Source: Streptosporangiaceae bacterium (GTDB taxonomy: Bacteria > Actinomycetota > Actinomycetes > Streptosporangiales > Streptosporangiaceae). From it: a DNA stretch of 20,038 nt. Numbering within the stretch: position 1 is the first letter of the stretch; every line of letters starts with the position of its first letter. Location: assembly GCA_025934635.1 (NCBI GenBank), contig JAICWX010000152.1:1-20038 (forward strand). Reading direction: 5' to 3'. Made by a program: the position numbers and the translations under genes. The notes under the pieces were generated by a model that did no database searches, was not told where the DNA came from, and saw only the letters and a list, made by a program, of their open reading frames with translations. Below are positions 6,790 through 14,359 of the stretch, in pieces.

Positions 6790-8178
6790 TCAGCCGAAGC
6801 GCGCGAGCGCGGGAACGAACTTCGCCGCGTCGATCGTGCCCCAGCCGCTGGCCAGGTCGTAGCCGGTCCCGGCGTCGAAGCCGGTGACGCCGGCGAAGGA
6901 GTTGTTGCCGGAGGTGACGTCCACGATCCCGGTGCTGCCGCTGTGCTTGCTGAGCGCGCCGAGGAGGTAGAGCCCCGGGTTGAGCAGGCCGAGGCGGTGG
7001 CGGGCCACCTGGTCGGCCAGCGCGACGATGCCGGAGAATATCGGCGATGCCTCGCTGGTGCCGCCGATGAGGTGCCAGCCGACGCTGACGCCGCCGAAGG
7101 ACGTGTAGATCCAGGCGGCGCCGCTGGTCGAGGAGCTCATCGAGATGTCCGGCGTCCCGCGCTGCTTGCCGACCTGCTTGGCGACGAGGCTCTGGAAGGC
7201 CGGGCGCGCGAAGACCCCCGAGACACCCCCTCCGCCGGATCCGGCACCGTCGTTCCACACCACGTCGGGCGACAGCCGGTTGCCGGTGTTGTCCAGGTTG
7301 AGCTGGGTGCCGCCGATGGACGTGACCAGCGGGTCTGATGACGGCCAGGAGTTCACCCGGAACGGGTACAGGGTGGTCCCGTCGGATTCGGCGTCCGTCG
7401 CCCCGTCGTCACCGGAAGAGGCGAGCACGGTGACATGGTGGGCCAGGGCGTCCTTGAACGCGTACCGCAGGTTGCGCAGGCTGGAGAAGTTGCCGTTGGC
7501 GAAGCCGGGGAAGGTGTTCTCGGTCGCGCCGAAGCTCTGCGTGATCACGTCGCCGATGCCGCGGTTGATCAGCGACCGCTCGGCGTTCATCATCTCCGGG
7601 AGGCCGGTCGTGCCCTCGGTCTCGGCGACCGGGGTCTCGGCCAGGACGATCTTCGCGCCGGGCGCGATGGAGTGCGCGTACTCCACGTCCAGGGTGGTCT
7701 CCTCGGCCCAGCCGACCATGGTCGAGTCGGTGGGGTCGAAGGCCGGGACGTTGCCGAACTTCATGACCTGCAGGTCAGGGTCGGGGAAGCCCCACTGCTG
7801 GTCGAAGACGTGCACGTCGTTCGCGATAGTCGGGGAGCCGAACGAGTCGACGATCACGATGGTCCGGCCGGCGCCGGTGATGCCGCTGCTGTACAGGGAG
7901 TTCAGGTTGTAGGCGACCCGGTACTGCACCGGCGAGAAGCACTCGAAGCCCAGCTGAGCCTGGCACTGCGTGGTGGGGATCGGCGCCGTGAGCGCCTTGC
8001 CGAAGATCGGATGGCCGATCGCGGGAACCACGGTGACGGAGGTCAGGTGCGCGGCGGCGGGCGCCGCCGCGGTCACGGCTGGTGCCGCCAGCGACAGGCC
8101 GGCCAGGCCGCCGACGGCGGCCACGGGAAGAACGGCCCGGCTGGTCAGCCGCGCGAGCCTTCGGGAAAACACGGTCAA
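6790..8178 (-). CDS. Secreted S53 family (sedolisin-type) serine-carboxyl peptidase, no prodomain visible
   Basis: An approximately 462-aa exported peptidase. An Arg-rich start is followed by a hydrophobic core (VLPVAAVGGLAGLSLAAPAV) and an Ala-rich cleavage region, a typical Sec signal peptide. The catalytic domain starts near residue 82. Family residues are present: Glu and Asp of EETTLDVE (E160 and D164 from TTG 8178), the oxyanion Asp in SSGDDGA, and the nucleophile in GGTSEASP (S375). A C-terminal calcium-site-like region (DVTSGNN then GTGYDLASGWGTID) follows. Classical sedolisins carry a long N-terminal prodomain of roughly 150-200 residues; none fits here. The start is TTG 8178 (AAAGGAG five bases upstream) or GTG 8172 (11 bases). 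The frame extends to 8298, but that part lacks signal-peptide character. Acid-active extracellular proteolysis is the family expectation. Confidence 0.88.
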   Translation of the reverse strand: MTVFSRRLARLTSRAVLPVAAVGGLAGLSLAAPAVTAAAPAAAHLTSVTVVPAIGHPIFGKALTAPIPTTQCQAQLGFECFSPVQYRVAYNLNSLYSSGITGAGRTIVIVDSFGSPTIANDVHVFDQQWGFPDPDLQVMKFGNVPAFDPTDSTMVGWAEETTLDVEYAHSIAPGAKIVLAETPVAETEGTTGLPEMMNAERSLINRGIGDVITQSFGATENTFPGFANGNFSSLRNLRYAFKDALAHHVTVLASSGDDGATDAESDGTTLYPFRVNSWPSSDPLVTSIGGTQLNLDNTGNRLSPDVVWNDGAGSGGGGVSGVFARPAFQSLVAKQVGKQRGTPDISMSSSTSGAAWIYTSFGGVSVGWHLIGGTSEASPIFSGIVALADQVARHRLGLLNPGLYLLGALSKHSGSTGIVDVTSGNNSFAGVTGFDAGTGYDLASGWGTIDAAKFVPALARFG

Positions 8179-8201
8179 ACCCACTCCTTTGACGACGCCT
8201 C

Positions 8202-8226
8202 CGCCCGCGCGGGATAAGCGCGGGCG
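8202..8226 (-). terminator. Hairpin between ROK regulator and S53 gene
   Basis: CGCCCGCGC (8202-8210) pairs perfectly with GCGCGGGCG (8218-8226) across a 7-nt loop. It lies about 100 bp downstream of the ROK regulator stop and 11 bp upstream of the S53 ribosome-binding site. It could terminate the regulator transcript. If S53 is transcribed from further upstream, it would instead be a leader hairpin in the S53 mRNA. The rest of 8179-8328 shows no clear promoter hexamers. Confidence 0.5.
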
Positions 8227-8328
8227 CATGACCCGTGCGTGAGCTCCGTCCGGCCTGGTGATAGGGCCGCTCCGCACCCGAACCGTTATCGCACACAACG
8301 CAACGGAAGTCGATAGTTATCTCGCCGG

Positions 8329-9558
8329 TCAGCCGCCCCGGGCCAGGACGACGGCGCCCAGCACCTCGGCCCGGCTGCCGAGGGAGCCCGGGACCACCTG
8401 GGCGGCGGCGGACATCACCGGGCAGGCGTGCCGGTCGATGGCCTCCCGCATCCCGGCGATGACATGCTGCCCGGGCCGGCCGATCGAGCCGTCCAGCACG
8501 AACAGGCCGGGGTTGAGCAGCGTGCAGAGGTCGGCCAGCGGCCGGCCGATGGCCCGGCCGAAGTCGCCCAGCAGCCGCTGCATGCCGACGTCGCCGGCCT
8601 CGGCCATGCTGATCATGACGGGGTAGGTCAGCCGCGGCTCGTAGGCCGGCTGGGCCAGGTCGATCATCTCGGTGCTGATCGTCCGGATCAGGCAGCCGCG
8701 GCCGCCGCAGGCGCACACCGGGCCGTTCTCCCGCACCTGCACGTGCGCGAGCTCGCCGGCGAAGCCCCGGGCGCCGCGGTGCAGCCGGCCGCCGATGATC
8801 AGGCCGGCTCCCACGCTGGCCTGGCCGAACTTCACGTAGACCTGGTCCGGCTGTCCGTGCCCGGCGCCGAACGCGTGCTCGCCGAGGGCGCCGAGGTTGG
8901 CGTCGTTCTCGACCAGCACGGTGGCGCCGGCCTGCCCGGTCAGCGCGTCGGCCAGTTCCTCGCCGGCCCACGCCGCGCGGCGACGGCCGGACCCGCGGTG
9001 TCCCGGCCCGCCGACGTCGGGCGCGGGCACGGTGACAGCGCTGCCCACGCCGCGCTGGAACGGGGCCGGCACGCTCAGCACCACGGCGGCCAGGGCCGGG
9101 ATCTCATAGCCAGCCGCGGCGCAGGCCCGCCGGAGCCCGGCGATGGCCACCTCGGCCGGCGGTGCGCCCGCGTCCGCCGGGCCCAGCTCGGGGACCAGCA
9201 CGTCGTCAGCAAGGACCTGGCCGCTCAGCGTGGCCACGGCACCGCGCAGCTGGCCCGCGGTCCAGGTGATCACCGCGACGGCCGGGGCCGCCCCGGCCAG
9301 CGTGAGAACCTGTCCGGGCCGCCCCCGGGCCGGCCGGCCCGGGCCGGCCTGGCCGCCGGCCGCCGGGACCGGGGTGATCAGGCCCCGGCCGGCCAGGGCG
9401 GTGACGAGATCGGCCACCGTCGCCTTGGGCAGGTTCAGGGCCCGGGCCAGCTCGGCCCGGCTGGCCTGGCCGGCCTGGGCCAGCAGGGCCAGGACGCGCT
9501 GCTCGTTCGGGTGGCGGACCGTCCGGCTGCCGTCATTCACGTCCGTATCGTACGTCAT
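8329..9558 (-). CDS. ROK family transcriptional regulator
   Basis: A 409-aa protein of the NagC/Mlc/XylR type. An N-terminal winged helix-turn-helix (about residues 18-62, with AELARALNLPKATVADLVTAL) joins a ROK domain. Sugar-site residues are kept (ENDAN at 217-221; GFAGELAH at 265-272), as is the zinc motif CACGGRGC (282-289), although the Glu usually following that motif is Ile-Arg here. The phosphate-binding DxGGT motif of ROK kinases is absent: the matching place reads AVITWTAGQLRGAV. It should therefore bind DNA and sugar but not phosphorylate. It is divergent from the MFS/PIG-L pair with only 77 bp between starts. Two direct repeats there are its likely operators, so the exporter operon and its own gene are probable targets. 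The ATG at 9558 is well supported. Confidence 0.92.
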   Translation of the reverse strand: MTYDTDVNDGSRTVRHPNEQRVLALLAQAGQASRAELARALNLPKATVADLVTALAGRGLITPVPAAGGQAGPGRPARGRPGQVLTLAGAAPAVAVITWTAGQLRGAVATLSGQVLADDVLVPELGPADAGAPPAEVAIAGLRRACAAAGYEIPALAAVVLSVPAPFQRGVGSAVTVPAPDVGGPGHRGSGRRRAAWAGEELADALTGQAGATVLVENDANLGALGEHAFGAGHGQPDQVYVKFGQASVGAGLIIGGRLHRGARGFAGELAHVQVRENGPVCACGGRGCLIRTISTEMIDLAQPAYEPRLTYPVMISMAEAGDVGMQRLLGDFGRAIGRPLADLCTLLNPGLFVLDGSIGRPGQHVIAGMREAIDRHACPVMSAAAQVVPGSLGSRAEVLGAVVLARGG

Positions 9559-9564
9559 TAAAAA

Positions 9565-9584
9565 CGAATTCGATCAATTTAATG
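9565..9584. promoter_or_regulatory. Direct-repeat operator candidate, copy 1
   Basis: CGAATTCGATCAATTTAATG lies seven bases upstream of the ROK regulator start and matches 17 of 20 positions with copy 2 at 9674-9693. It is AT-rich in very GC-rich surroundings and contains the palindrome CGAATTCG. It is a likely binding site for the ROK regulator, where it could repress its own gene and the divergent exporter. Confidence 0.6.
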
Positions 9585-9635
9585 TGCCGTAGGTCCTATT
9601 TCGCCGACGGATCCTAGCCAGTAACCTGGATCAAC

Positions 9636-11006
9636 GTGACCAGTCGGCCGGATCCCTCCGCGAGCAATTTGGCCGAATCCGATCAAATTAACGAACGAGG
9701 GCTGCGCCGGGCCATCCACGCCCTGCGGGACCGGCGGTACCGCTGGTGGTTCGTCTGCCAGATCTTCTCCTCCTCCGGCAGCATGACCCAGGCGGTGGCC
9801 CAGTCGTGGCTGGTGTTCCGGCTCACCGGGCATGCGGTCGACCTGGGCCTGCTGGGCATCGTCACCTGGGCACCGGTCCTGTTCGGGGCGGCCTGGGGTG
9901 GCGCCCTGGCCGACCGGCTGGACCGCCGCCACCTGATGATGGCCACCCAGGCCCTGTTCATCGTGGTGAACATGATCCAGGCCGGGCTGGTGGCCAGCGG
10001 GCGGATCCAGCTCTGGATGATCTTCACGCTGGGCGCGCTGAACGGGGCGGTGAACGCCGTCGACTCGCCCGCCCGCCAGGTCTACGTGTTCCAGCTCGTC
10101 GGGCGGCAGCGGCTGGCCAGCGCGGTCGGCCTGTTCGAGGTGGTCATCAACGCGGCCCGGGTGCTCGGCCCGGCCGCCGGCGGGATCCTGCTCGCGGCGG
10201 TGGGGACCGCGCCGTGCTTCGCCTTCAACGCGGCGTCCTACCTGCCCATGCTGTGGATGCTGTGGTTCTTCAAACCGGACCCCCTGGCCGGGGAGCCCCA
10301 GGTGGCCGCGCGCGGGAGGAGGGGATCCGGGCTGCGCGAGGGCCTGCGGCTGGTCCGCCGGCATCCCGAGATCCGGCTCTGCGTCCTGATCGCGCTGGCC
10401 GGCGCCATGCTGTTCGACCTGAGCGTGTCGGCGCCCCCGTTCGCCAGCCGCGCCCTGCACCTCGGCGGCGGCGGTTACGGCGCGCTGATGGCGGCGTTCG
10501 GCCTCGGCGCGCTGCCCGGCGCGCTGGTGGCGGCCGGCGCTAGCCGGGAACCGGACGGCCGCCGCCTGCGCATCCTGACCCTGCTCACCGGGCTGGCCGT
10601 GGTGGCCACCGCGCTGAGCCCGGTGACGGCCGGGGCCTTCGCGGGGCTGGCGCTGGCCGGTTTCCTGTCCATCTGGCTGATCGCGGCGGCCAGCACGCTG
10701 GTCCAGCTGCGGTCCGATCCGCGGCTGCGGGGCCGGATCATGGGCATCTGGACGATGGCGCTGCCCGGCAGCTACCCGGTGACCGGCCTGCTCATCGCGC
10801 TGGTATCCACAGCCAGCCCGCGGGCCGGGTTCTCGCTGGCCGGGCTGGCCATGGTGGCGCTGGCCCTGATCACCCGGACCAGGCCGGCCGCGCGACCCGG
10901 CCCAGCGAACCGGGGCGGGAGTTTGCCTGCCTCGTTCGGTACATCTTTGATCAGCACGGACGATGCCAGGACGCTGGACCAGACGAGGAGCGGACATGGA
11001 ACCTGA
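9636..11006 (+). CDS. MFS exporter of the MFS_3 / DHA3 (EntS-like) family
   Basis: A 456-aa transporter with about 12 membrane segments. Features typical of the MFS_3 (PF05977) group are the N-terminal RRAIHALRDRRYRWWF, the loop GGALADRLDRRHLM after helix 2, NAVDSPARQVY in the central part, and the second-half loop around ASREPDGRRLR. Members are mainly drug/proton antiporters and siderophore exporters, so efflux is the likely direction. GTG 9636 is the first plausible start but has only a weak ribosome-binding site, and the second direct repeat lies inside its first 20 codons. A later start after 9693 would put the repeat outside the gene, although no better codon is obvious. The 3' end overlaps the PIG-L deacetylase gene by 11 bp, so the two are made together. 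Control by the divergent ROK protein is likely. Confidence 0.88.
   Translation: MTSRPDPSASNLAESDQINERGLRRAIHALRDRRYRWWFVCQIFSSSGSMTQAVAQSWLVFRLTGHAVDLGLLGIVTWAPVLFGAAWGGALADRLDRRHLMMATQALFIVVNMIQAGLVASGRIQLWMIFTLGALNGAVNAVDSPARQVYVFQLVGRQRLASAVGLFEVVINAARVLGPAAGGILLAAVGTAPCFAFNAASYLPMLWMLWFFKPDPLAGEPQVAARGRRGSGLREGLRLVRRHPEIRLCVLIALAGAMLFDLSVSAPPFASRALHLGGGGYGALMAAFGLGALPGALVAAGASREPDGRRLRILTLLTGLAVVATALSPVTAGAFAGLALAGFLSIWLIAAASTLVQLRSDPRLRGRIMGIWTMALPGSYPVTGLLIALVSTASPRAGFSLAGLAMVALALITRTRPAARPGPANRGGSLPASFGTSLISTDDARTLDQTRSGHGT
9674..9693. promoter_or_regulatory. Direct-repeat operator candidate, copy 2
   Basis: CGAATCCGATCAAATTAACG is the second copy of the repeat at 9565-9584, 109 bp away (near ten helical turns) and in the same orientation. 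It falls inside the annotated 5' end of the exporter gene. In addition, AATTTG (9666-9671) and CAAATT (9684-9689) form an inverted repeat around it. Two sites in phase would suit DNA looping by a dimeric ROK regulator. Confidence 0.5.
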
Positions 11007-11823
11007 TCGGGACGGCCCCCGCCGCCTGCTGTGCTTCGGCGCGCACCCGGACGACTGCGAGATCAAGTCCGGCGGGCTGGCCGCGCTGTGGACCCGGGCC
11101 GGCGGCCAGGCGCGGTTCGTCGCCCTGACCGACGGCAGCGCCGGCCACCACGAAATGGCGGGGGAGCCGCTGGTCCGGCGGCGCCGGGCCGAGGCCGCGG
11201 CCGGCGCGCGGGCGGCCGGCGCCGACTCGGTGATCCTGGACAACGCCGACGGGATGCTGATGCCGACGCTGGAGAACCGGTTCCGGGTGATCCGGGAGAT
11301 CCGGCTGTTCGGCCCGGACGTCATCGTCTGCCCCCGGACCAACGACTATCACCCCGACCACCGCTACACCGGGATCATCGTCCAGGACGCCTGCTACCTG
11401 CTCAAGGTGCCGAACATCGTCCCGCTGGTACCGGTCGCCGACCGCGACCCGGTCGTGCTGTTCATGGACGACCGCTTCACCCGCCCCGAACCGGTGCGGC
11501 CCGACGTGGTGGTCAGCATCGACCCGGTGCTGGGGGCCAAGCTCGCCGCCGTGCGCGCGCACGAGTCCCAGGTGCTCGAGTGGCTGCCGTGGATCGGCGG
11601 CTACGCCGGCGAGATGCCGGGCGACCGGGCCGGGCGGCAGGCCTACGCCGACGAGCGGGTGGCCACGGCCGCCCGCGAGGTGGCCGGCCGGTACCGCGAC
11701 GCCCTGGTGGCCCGGTACGGCGCCGAGGCCGGGACGGCCGTCCGGCACGCCGAGGGGTTCGAGGTGTCGGAGTACGGGGCCCCGTTGACCGAGGAGGCCG
11801 CGGCCGCGCTGTTCCCGTTCTGA
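10996..11823 (+). CDS. PIG-L / LmbE family zinc deacetylase
   Basis: A 275-aa protein of the PIG-L/LmbE/MshB family, which removes acetyl groups from N-acetylglucosaminyl compounds. Zinc ligands are visible: the N-terminal AHPDD (H17 and D20) and the later HPDH (H119-H122). Length and a Rossmann-like N-terminus are normal. There is no signal peptide, so it acts in the cytoplasm. The ATG at 10996 follows GAGGAG at a 5-nt spacing and overlaps the end of the MFS exporter gene, so translation is coupled. It could be a deacetylase for a GlcNAc-containing conjugate (mycothiol-type, glycoside antibiotic or GlcNAc itself). It lies just before the amino-sugar operon, but a new promoter at 11858-11887 separates them. 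It is not assigned as mshB, because mshB has no reason to be coupled to an exporter. Confidence 0.9.
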   Translation: MEPDRDGPRRLLCFGAHPDDCEIKSGGLAALWTRAGGQARFVALTDGSAGHHEMAGEPLVRRRRAEAAAGARAAGADSVILDNADGMLMPTLENRFRVIREIRLFGPDVIVCPRTNDYHPDHRYTGIIVQDACYLLKVPNIVPLVPVADRDPVVLFMDDRFTRPEPVRPDVVVSIDPVLGAKLAAVRAHESQVLEWLPWIGGYAGEMPGDRAGRQAYADERVATAAREVAGRYRDALVARYGAEAGTAVRHAEGFEVSEYGAPLTEEAAAALFPF

Positions 11824-11848
11824 AGATGACGGCCGGGTTGCATTTTTA

Positions 11849-11887
11849 CCAGTGGTATTGACCATCGGTTCACACGTGGCTTAGGCT
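11849..11887 (+). promoter_or_regulatory. Promoter and DasR-box-like operator of the sugar ABC operon
   Basis: AGTGGTATTGACCATC at 11851-11866 resembles the GntR/DasR box ACTGGTCTAGACCACT (known for Streptomyces DasR) and shares the core TGGTATTGACCA with the site at 19321-19336. Its right half contains the -35 element TTGACC (11858-11863), followed by an 18-nt spacer and the -10 TAGGCT (11882-11887). Bound regulator would therefore cover the -35. The start point should be near 11894, giving a leader of about 85 nt before the solute-binding protein gene, with a small hairpin (CAGGCC/GGCCTG, 11926-11943). Confidence 0.75.
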
Positions 11888-11978
11888 CCTCGCCATCCCT
11901 CGTTTACGCAGGGTCTTCGCTCTAGCAGGCCCGCTGCGGCCTGGCGCGGTTACCCCTGCTCGCAGAAAGGTCACGCTC

Positions 11979-13349
11979 ATGCAGCTGAGCAGAACCCTCG
12001 GCCGGTCCAGACGCCGGCGAGCGCTGGTGGGAATCGCAGCCATCACCACGATCGGCGCCACCGCGCTGGCCGGCTGCAGTTCCAGCGGCAGCGGCGGCAG
12101 CAGCAGCGGCGGTAACGCCGACAGCGGCACCCTCAAGATCATCACCTGGGTGAACCCGCCGGCCGTCTCCGCCCTGACCGCCATCAACAAGGAATTCGAG
12201 AAGAAGTACCCGAAGATCCATGTCCAGCTGCAGACGGCGGTCAACGTGGCCACCGGTTACGCCAACCTGCTGCAGACGTCGGTCAACTCCAGCAGCGCGG
12301 ACATCGTCACCACGGTGGACCAGCTCCAGCCGCTGCCGCTGAACCCGACCAGGAAGAACGAGACGCCGACGCAGTTCTGGTCGACCAACAACGTCTTCGC
12401 CGACCTGAGCACCCAGCCCTGGGCCAAGAACCTGAACGACGCCGCTGTCAAGGCCGAGACCTACAACGGCAAGCTGGTCGGCCTGCTCTCCGGCGTGTAC
12501 CAGGAGCTGGTGTTCTACAACAAGGCGGACTTCGCCAAGTACGGCGTGACCCCGCCGAAGACCTGGGACGAGTTCATCACGCTGATGAACACGCTGAAGT
12601 CCAAGGGCGTCGCCAGCCCGCTGTGGCTCGGCCTGGGCAGTGGCGCCAGCGTGTACGTGACCCGGTTCATCGCCGAGCCGTTCATGAACTCGCTGTGGGC
12701 GCCCAAGGCGAGCGGGGAGACCCTGGCCCAGGCCCTGGAGAAGGGCGACCTGAAGTGGGACAGCCCGGAGATGATCCAGGTCCTGCAGCGTGAGCAGCAG
12801 CTCGCCAAGTACCTGGAGCCCTCCTACACCGGTGCCGCCTGGCAGGACATGCCCAACGCGTTCGCCCAGGACAAGGCCCCGATGCTGCTCGACGGCTCCT
12901 GGGACCTGACCAGCGTGCAGAAGGCCAACCCGACCATGGATGTCGGCAGCTTCGCCCTGCCGGGCAGCAACGACCCCAGCCTGAACCAGCCGGTCGCCAA
13001 CCAGGACCTGACCTTCGAGGTGCTGAACAAGGCCCCGAACAAGGCACTGGCGATGAAGTGGATGGCGTTCTTCACCAGCCCGGACATCTACAAGCAGTAC
13101 GTCAACATGACCGGCATCTCGCCGATCATGAAGTCCGGCGGTCCGTACTCGAGCTTCAGCTCCAAGGTGCTCGGCCCGCTGTTCGGCCAGGGCTTCAACC
13201 CCGGCGACATCCTGCCGGCCTTGTCGGCCGACCAGGGTTTCTCGGACACCGCCACCCAGTGGCCGCTGGTCCAGGAGGCGGTGATGGCCGGCTCGAAGAC
13301 CCCGCAGCAGGCGGTGGCCATGTACCAGAAGGACTGGAAGACAGGCTGA
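11979..13349 (+). CDS. CUT1-type sugar ABC transporter solute-binding lipoprotein
   Basis: A 456-aa extracellular binding protein. The N-terminus has an Arg-rich tract, a hydrophobic core and the lipobox LAGC (Cys33), then a Ser/Gly linker, so it is membrane-anchored on the outside. The mature part (starting LKIITWVNPPAVSALTAINK) is a type 1 periplasmic-binding fold (SBP_bac_1) with the usual helical and TWDEF-type segments (PPKTWDEFITLMNTLK). ATG 11979 follows AGAAAGG. It is the first gene of an operon with two permeases and no ATPase, a layout in which actinomycetes typically use a shared MsiK ATPase from elsewhere. The converging nagA/ROK/SIS operon under the same operator suggests an N-acetyl amino sugar or a chitin- or glycan-derived oligomer. 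The sequence alone does not prove the ligand. A double hairpin follows the gene. Confidence 0.93.
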   Translation: MQLSRTLGRSRRRRALVGIAAITTIGATALAGCSSSGSGGSSSGGNADSGTLKIITWVNPPAVSALTAINKEFEKKYPKIHVQLQTAVNVATGYANLLQTSVNSSSADIVTTVDQLQPLPLNPTRKNETPTQFWSTNNVFADLSTQPWAKNLNDAAVKAETYNGKLVGLLSGVYQELVFYNKADFAKYGVTPPKTWDEFITLMNTLKSKGVASPLWLGLGSGASVYVTRFIAEPFMNSLWAPKASGETLAQALEKGDLKWDSPEMIQVLQREQQLAKYLEPSYTGAAWQDMPNAFAQDKAPMLLDGSWDLTSVQKANPTMDVGSFALPGSNDPSLNQPVANQDLTFEVLNKAPNKALAMKWMAFFTSPDIYKQYVNMTGISPIMKSGGPYSSFSSKVLGPLFGQGFNPGDILPALSADQGFSDTATQWPLVQEAVMAGSKTPQQAVAMYQKDWKTG

Positions 13350-13365
13350 CCTGCTAGTACTGAGT

Positions 13366-13394
13366 CCCGGCCCGGGGCGCTGTCCCGGGCCGGG
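13366..13394 (+). promoter_or_regulatory. Intra-operon hairpin 1 between binding protein and permease
   Basis: CCCGGCCCGGG (13366-13376) pairs perfectly with CCCGGGCCGGG (13384-13394) across a 7-nt loop, 16 bp after the binding-protein stop. Such structures commonly protect the upstream mRNA and reduce expression of the permease genes relative to the binding protein. Its last three bases are shared with hairpin 2. Confidence 0.75.
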
Positions 13395-13411
13395 CAGAAT
13401 CTTTTCTGCCC
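13392..13411 (+). promoter_or_regulatory. Intra-operon hairpin 2, overlapping hairpin 1
   Basis: GGGCAGAA (13392-13399) pairs perfectly with TTCTGCCC (13404-13411) across the 4-nt loop TCTT. It uses bases 13392-13394 that also belong to hairpin 1, so the two full structures exclude each other. It ends nine bases before the GAGGAGG ribosome-binding site of the first permease. Confidence 0.7.
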
Positions 13412-13438
13412 GCCGCCTAAGAGGAGGAGCGCGCGCCT

Positions 13439-14359
13439 ATGGCCCAGACGTCAGGAATGGCGACCAAGGCCCGCCTGCTGTCCCGCCCGTCACGGCTCGT
13501 CATGTGGCTCGGCGTGGCCCTCGGGCTGGCTTTCTTCCTGGTGTTCGGGATCGCCCCGGCGGTGGCCAACATCGTCATCTCGCTGACCGACTACTCCGGG
13601 CTGGCCGGGGCGTCCACCTCGTTCACCGGGCTGGACAACTACACGACGCTGTTCACCACCCAGTGGCCCGGCTTCGTCGCCAGCCTGGGTGACTCGCTCT
13701 ACTTCGTGGTCGGCGTGACCGTGGTGCAGAACGCCATCGCGCTGGCCCTGGCCCACCGGCTGCAGGGCGCCGGCCGCACCGCCGCGCTGCTGCGCATCCT
13801 GGCCTTCCTGCCGATCGTGCTCGGCGTGACCGTGGTCGGCATCGTCTGGCTGCTGCTGTTCGACCCGCAGTCCGGGCCCATCCAGGCCATCGTCGGCCAC
13901 GCCGGCATCCACTCGGCCTTCTTCGGCTCCGGCAGCATGGCCATGCCGCTGACCATCTTGGTCCAGGTGTGGCAGAACCTGGGCTTCACCATGGTGGTGT
14001 TCATCGGCGGGCTGAAGGCGATCCCGGCGGAGATCTTCGAGGCGGCCGCGATAGACGGGGTGACCGGCTGGCAGCGGTTCCGCCGGCTGACCTGGCCGCT
14101 GCTGGCCCCGGTGGTCACCGTCAACGTCACGTTCGCGGTGATCGGGTCGCTCACCACCTACAACCTGATCTACATCCTGACCGACGGGCAGTTCGGCACC
14201 AACACCCTCGGCATCCTGGCCTTCAACACCGCCTTCGGCAACACCGCCGACCTGGGCCTGGGCGCCTCGATGAGCGTGATCCTGCTGCTCTTGGCCATCA
14301 TCGTGGCGCTGCCGCTGGTGGCCTTCCTCCAGCACCGAGAGCGGAGGCTCCTGGCGTGA
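13439..14359 (+). CDS. Sugar ABC transporter permease 1 (MalF-like, CUT1)
   Basis: A 306-aa integral membrane protein with six main membrane segments. The binding-protein-dependent transport (BPD_transp_1) domain covers residues from about 80 to the end. The cytoplasmic EAA loop, where the ATPase docks, reads EIFEAAAIDGVTGWQRFRRL near residue 200 and is intact. Length and N-terminal helix before the domain fit MalF-like sugar permeases. The start ATG 13439 follows GAGGAGGAG with about ten bases of spacing. It overlaps the second permease by 4 bp (GTGA), so the two are translated together. It should form the channel heterodimer with permease 2 and be energised by an unlinked ATPase. Confidence 0.93.
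   Translation: MAQTSGMATKARLLSRPSRLVMWLGVALGLAFFLVFGIAPAVANIVISLTDYSGLAGASTSFTGLDNYTTLFTTQWPGFVASLGDSLYFVVGVTVVQNAIALALAHRLQGAGRTAALLRILAFLPIVLGVTVVGIVWLLLFDPQSGPIQAIVGHAGIHSAFFGSGSMAMPLTILVQVWQNLGFTMVVFIGGLKAIPAEIFEAAAIDGVTGWQRFRRLTWPLLAPVVTVNVTFAVIGSLTTYNLIYILTDGQFGTNTLGILAFNTAFGNTADLGLGASMSVILLLLAIIVALPLVAFLQHRERRLLA

Noticed and set aside
6155..7258. A 367-residue reading of the VOC gene starting inside the S53 gene
   Set aside because: The first 230 residues are antisense-type Arg-rich sequence across the peptidase and its terminator; the conserved VOC start is the ATG at 6568.
8179..8298. N-terminal extension of the S53 peptidase to the first possible start at 8298
   Set aside because: The extra 40 residues are Arg/Gly-rich and contain the 9-bp hairpin and the ribosome-binding site AAAGGAG that point to a start at 8178 or 8172.
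9579..11342. 587-codon minus-strand open frame opposite the MFS exporter and PIG-L genes
   Set aside because: It is an antisense shadow of two clearly homologous genes, rich in Gln/Arg/Gly/Pro with no recognisable domain; long false frames are normal in GC-rich DNA.
10996..11823. Assigning the PIG-L gene as mshB (mycothiol biosynthesis)
   Set aside because: The zinc motifs are shared by the whole family, and the overlap with an exporter gene does not match the usual mshB setting.
11888..11978. Riboswitch in the leader of the binding-protein gene
   Set aside because: Only one 6-bp stem (CAGGCC/GGCCTG) is visible; no known aptamer pattern is recognised.
13969..14355. A longer form of permease 2 starting inside permease 1
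   Set aside because: The added part is a shadow of permease 1; the GTG at 14356 with a 4-bp overlap is the normal coupled start.
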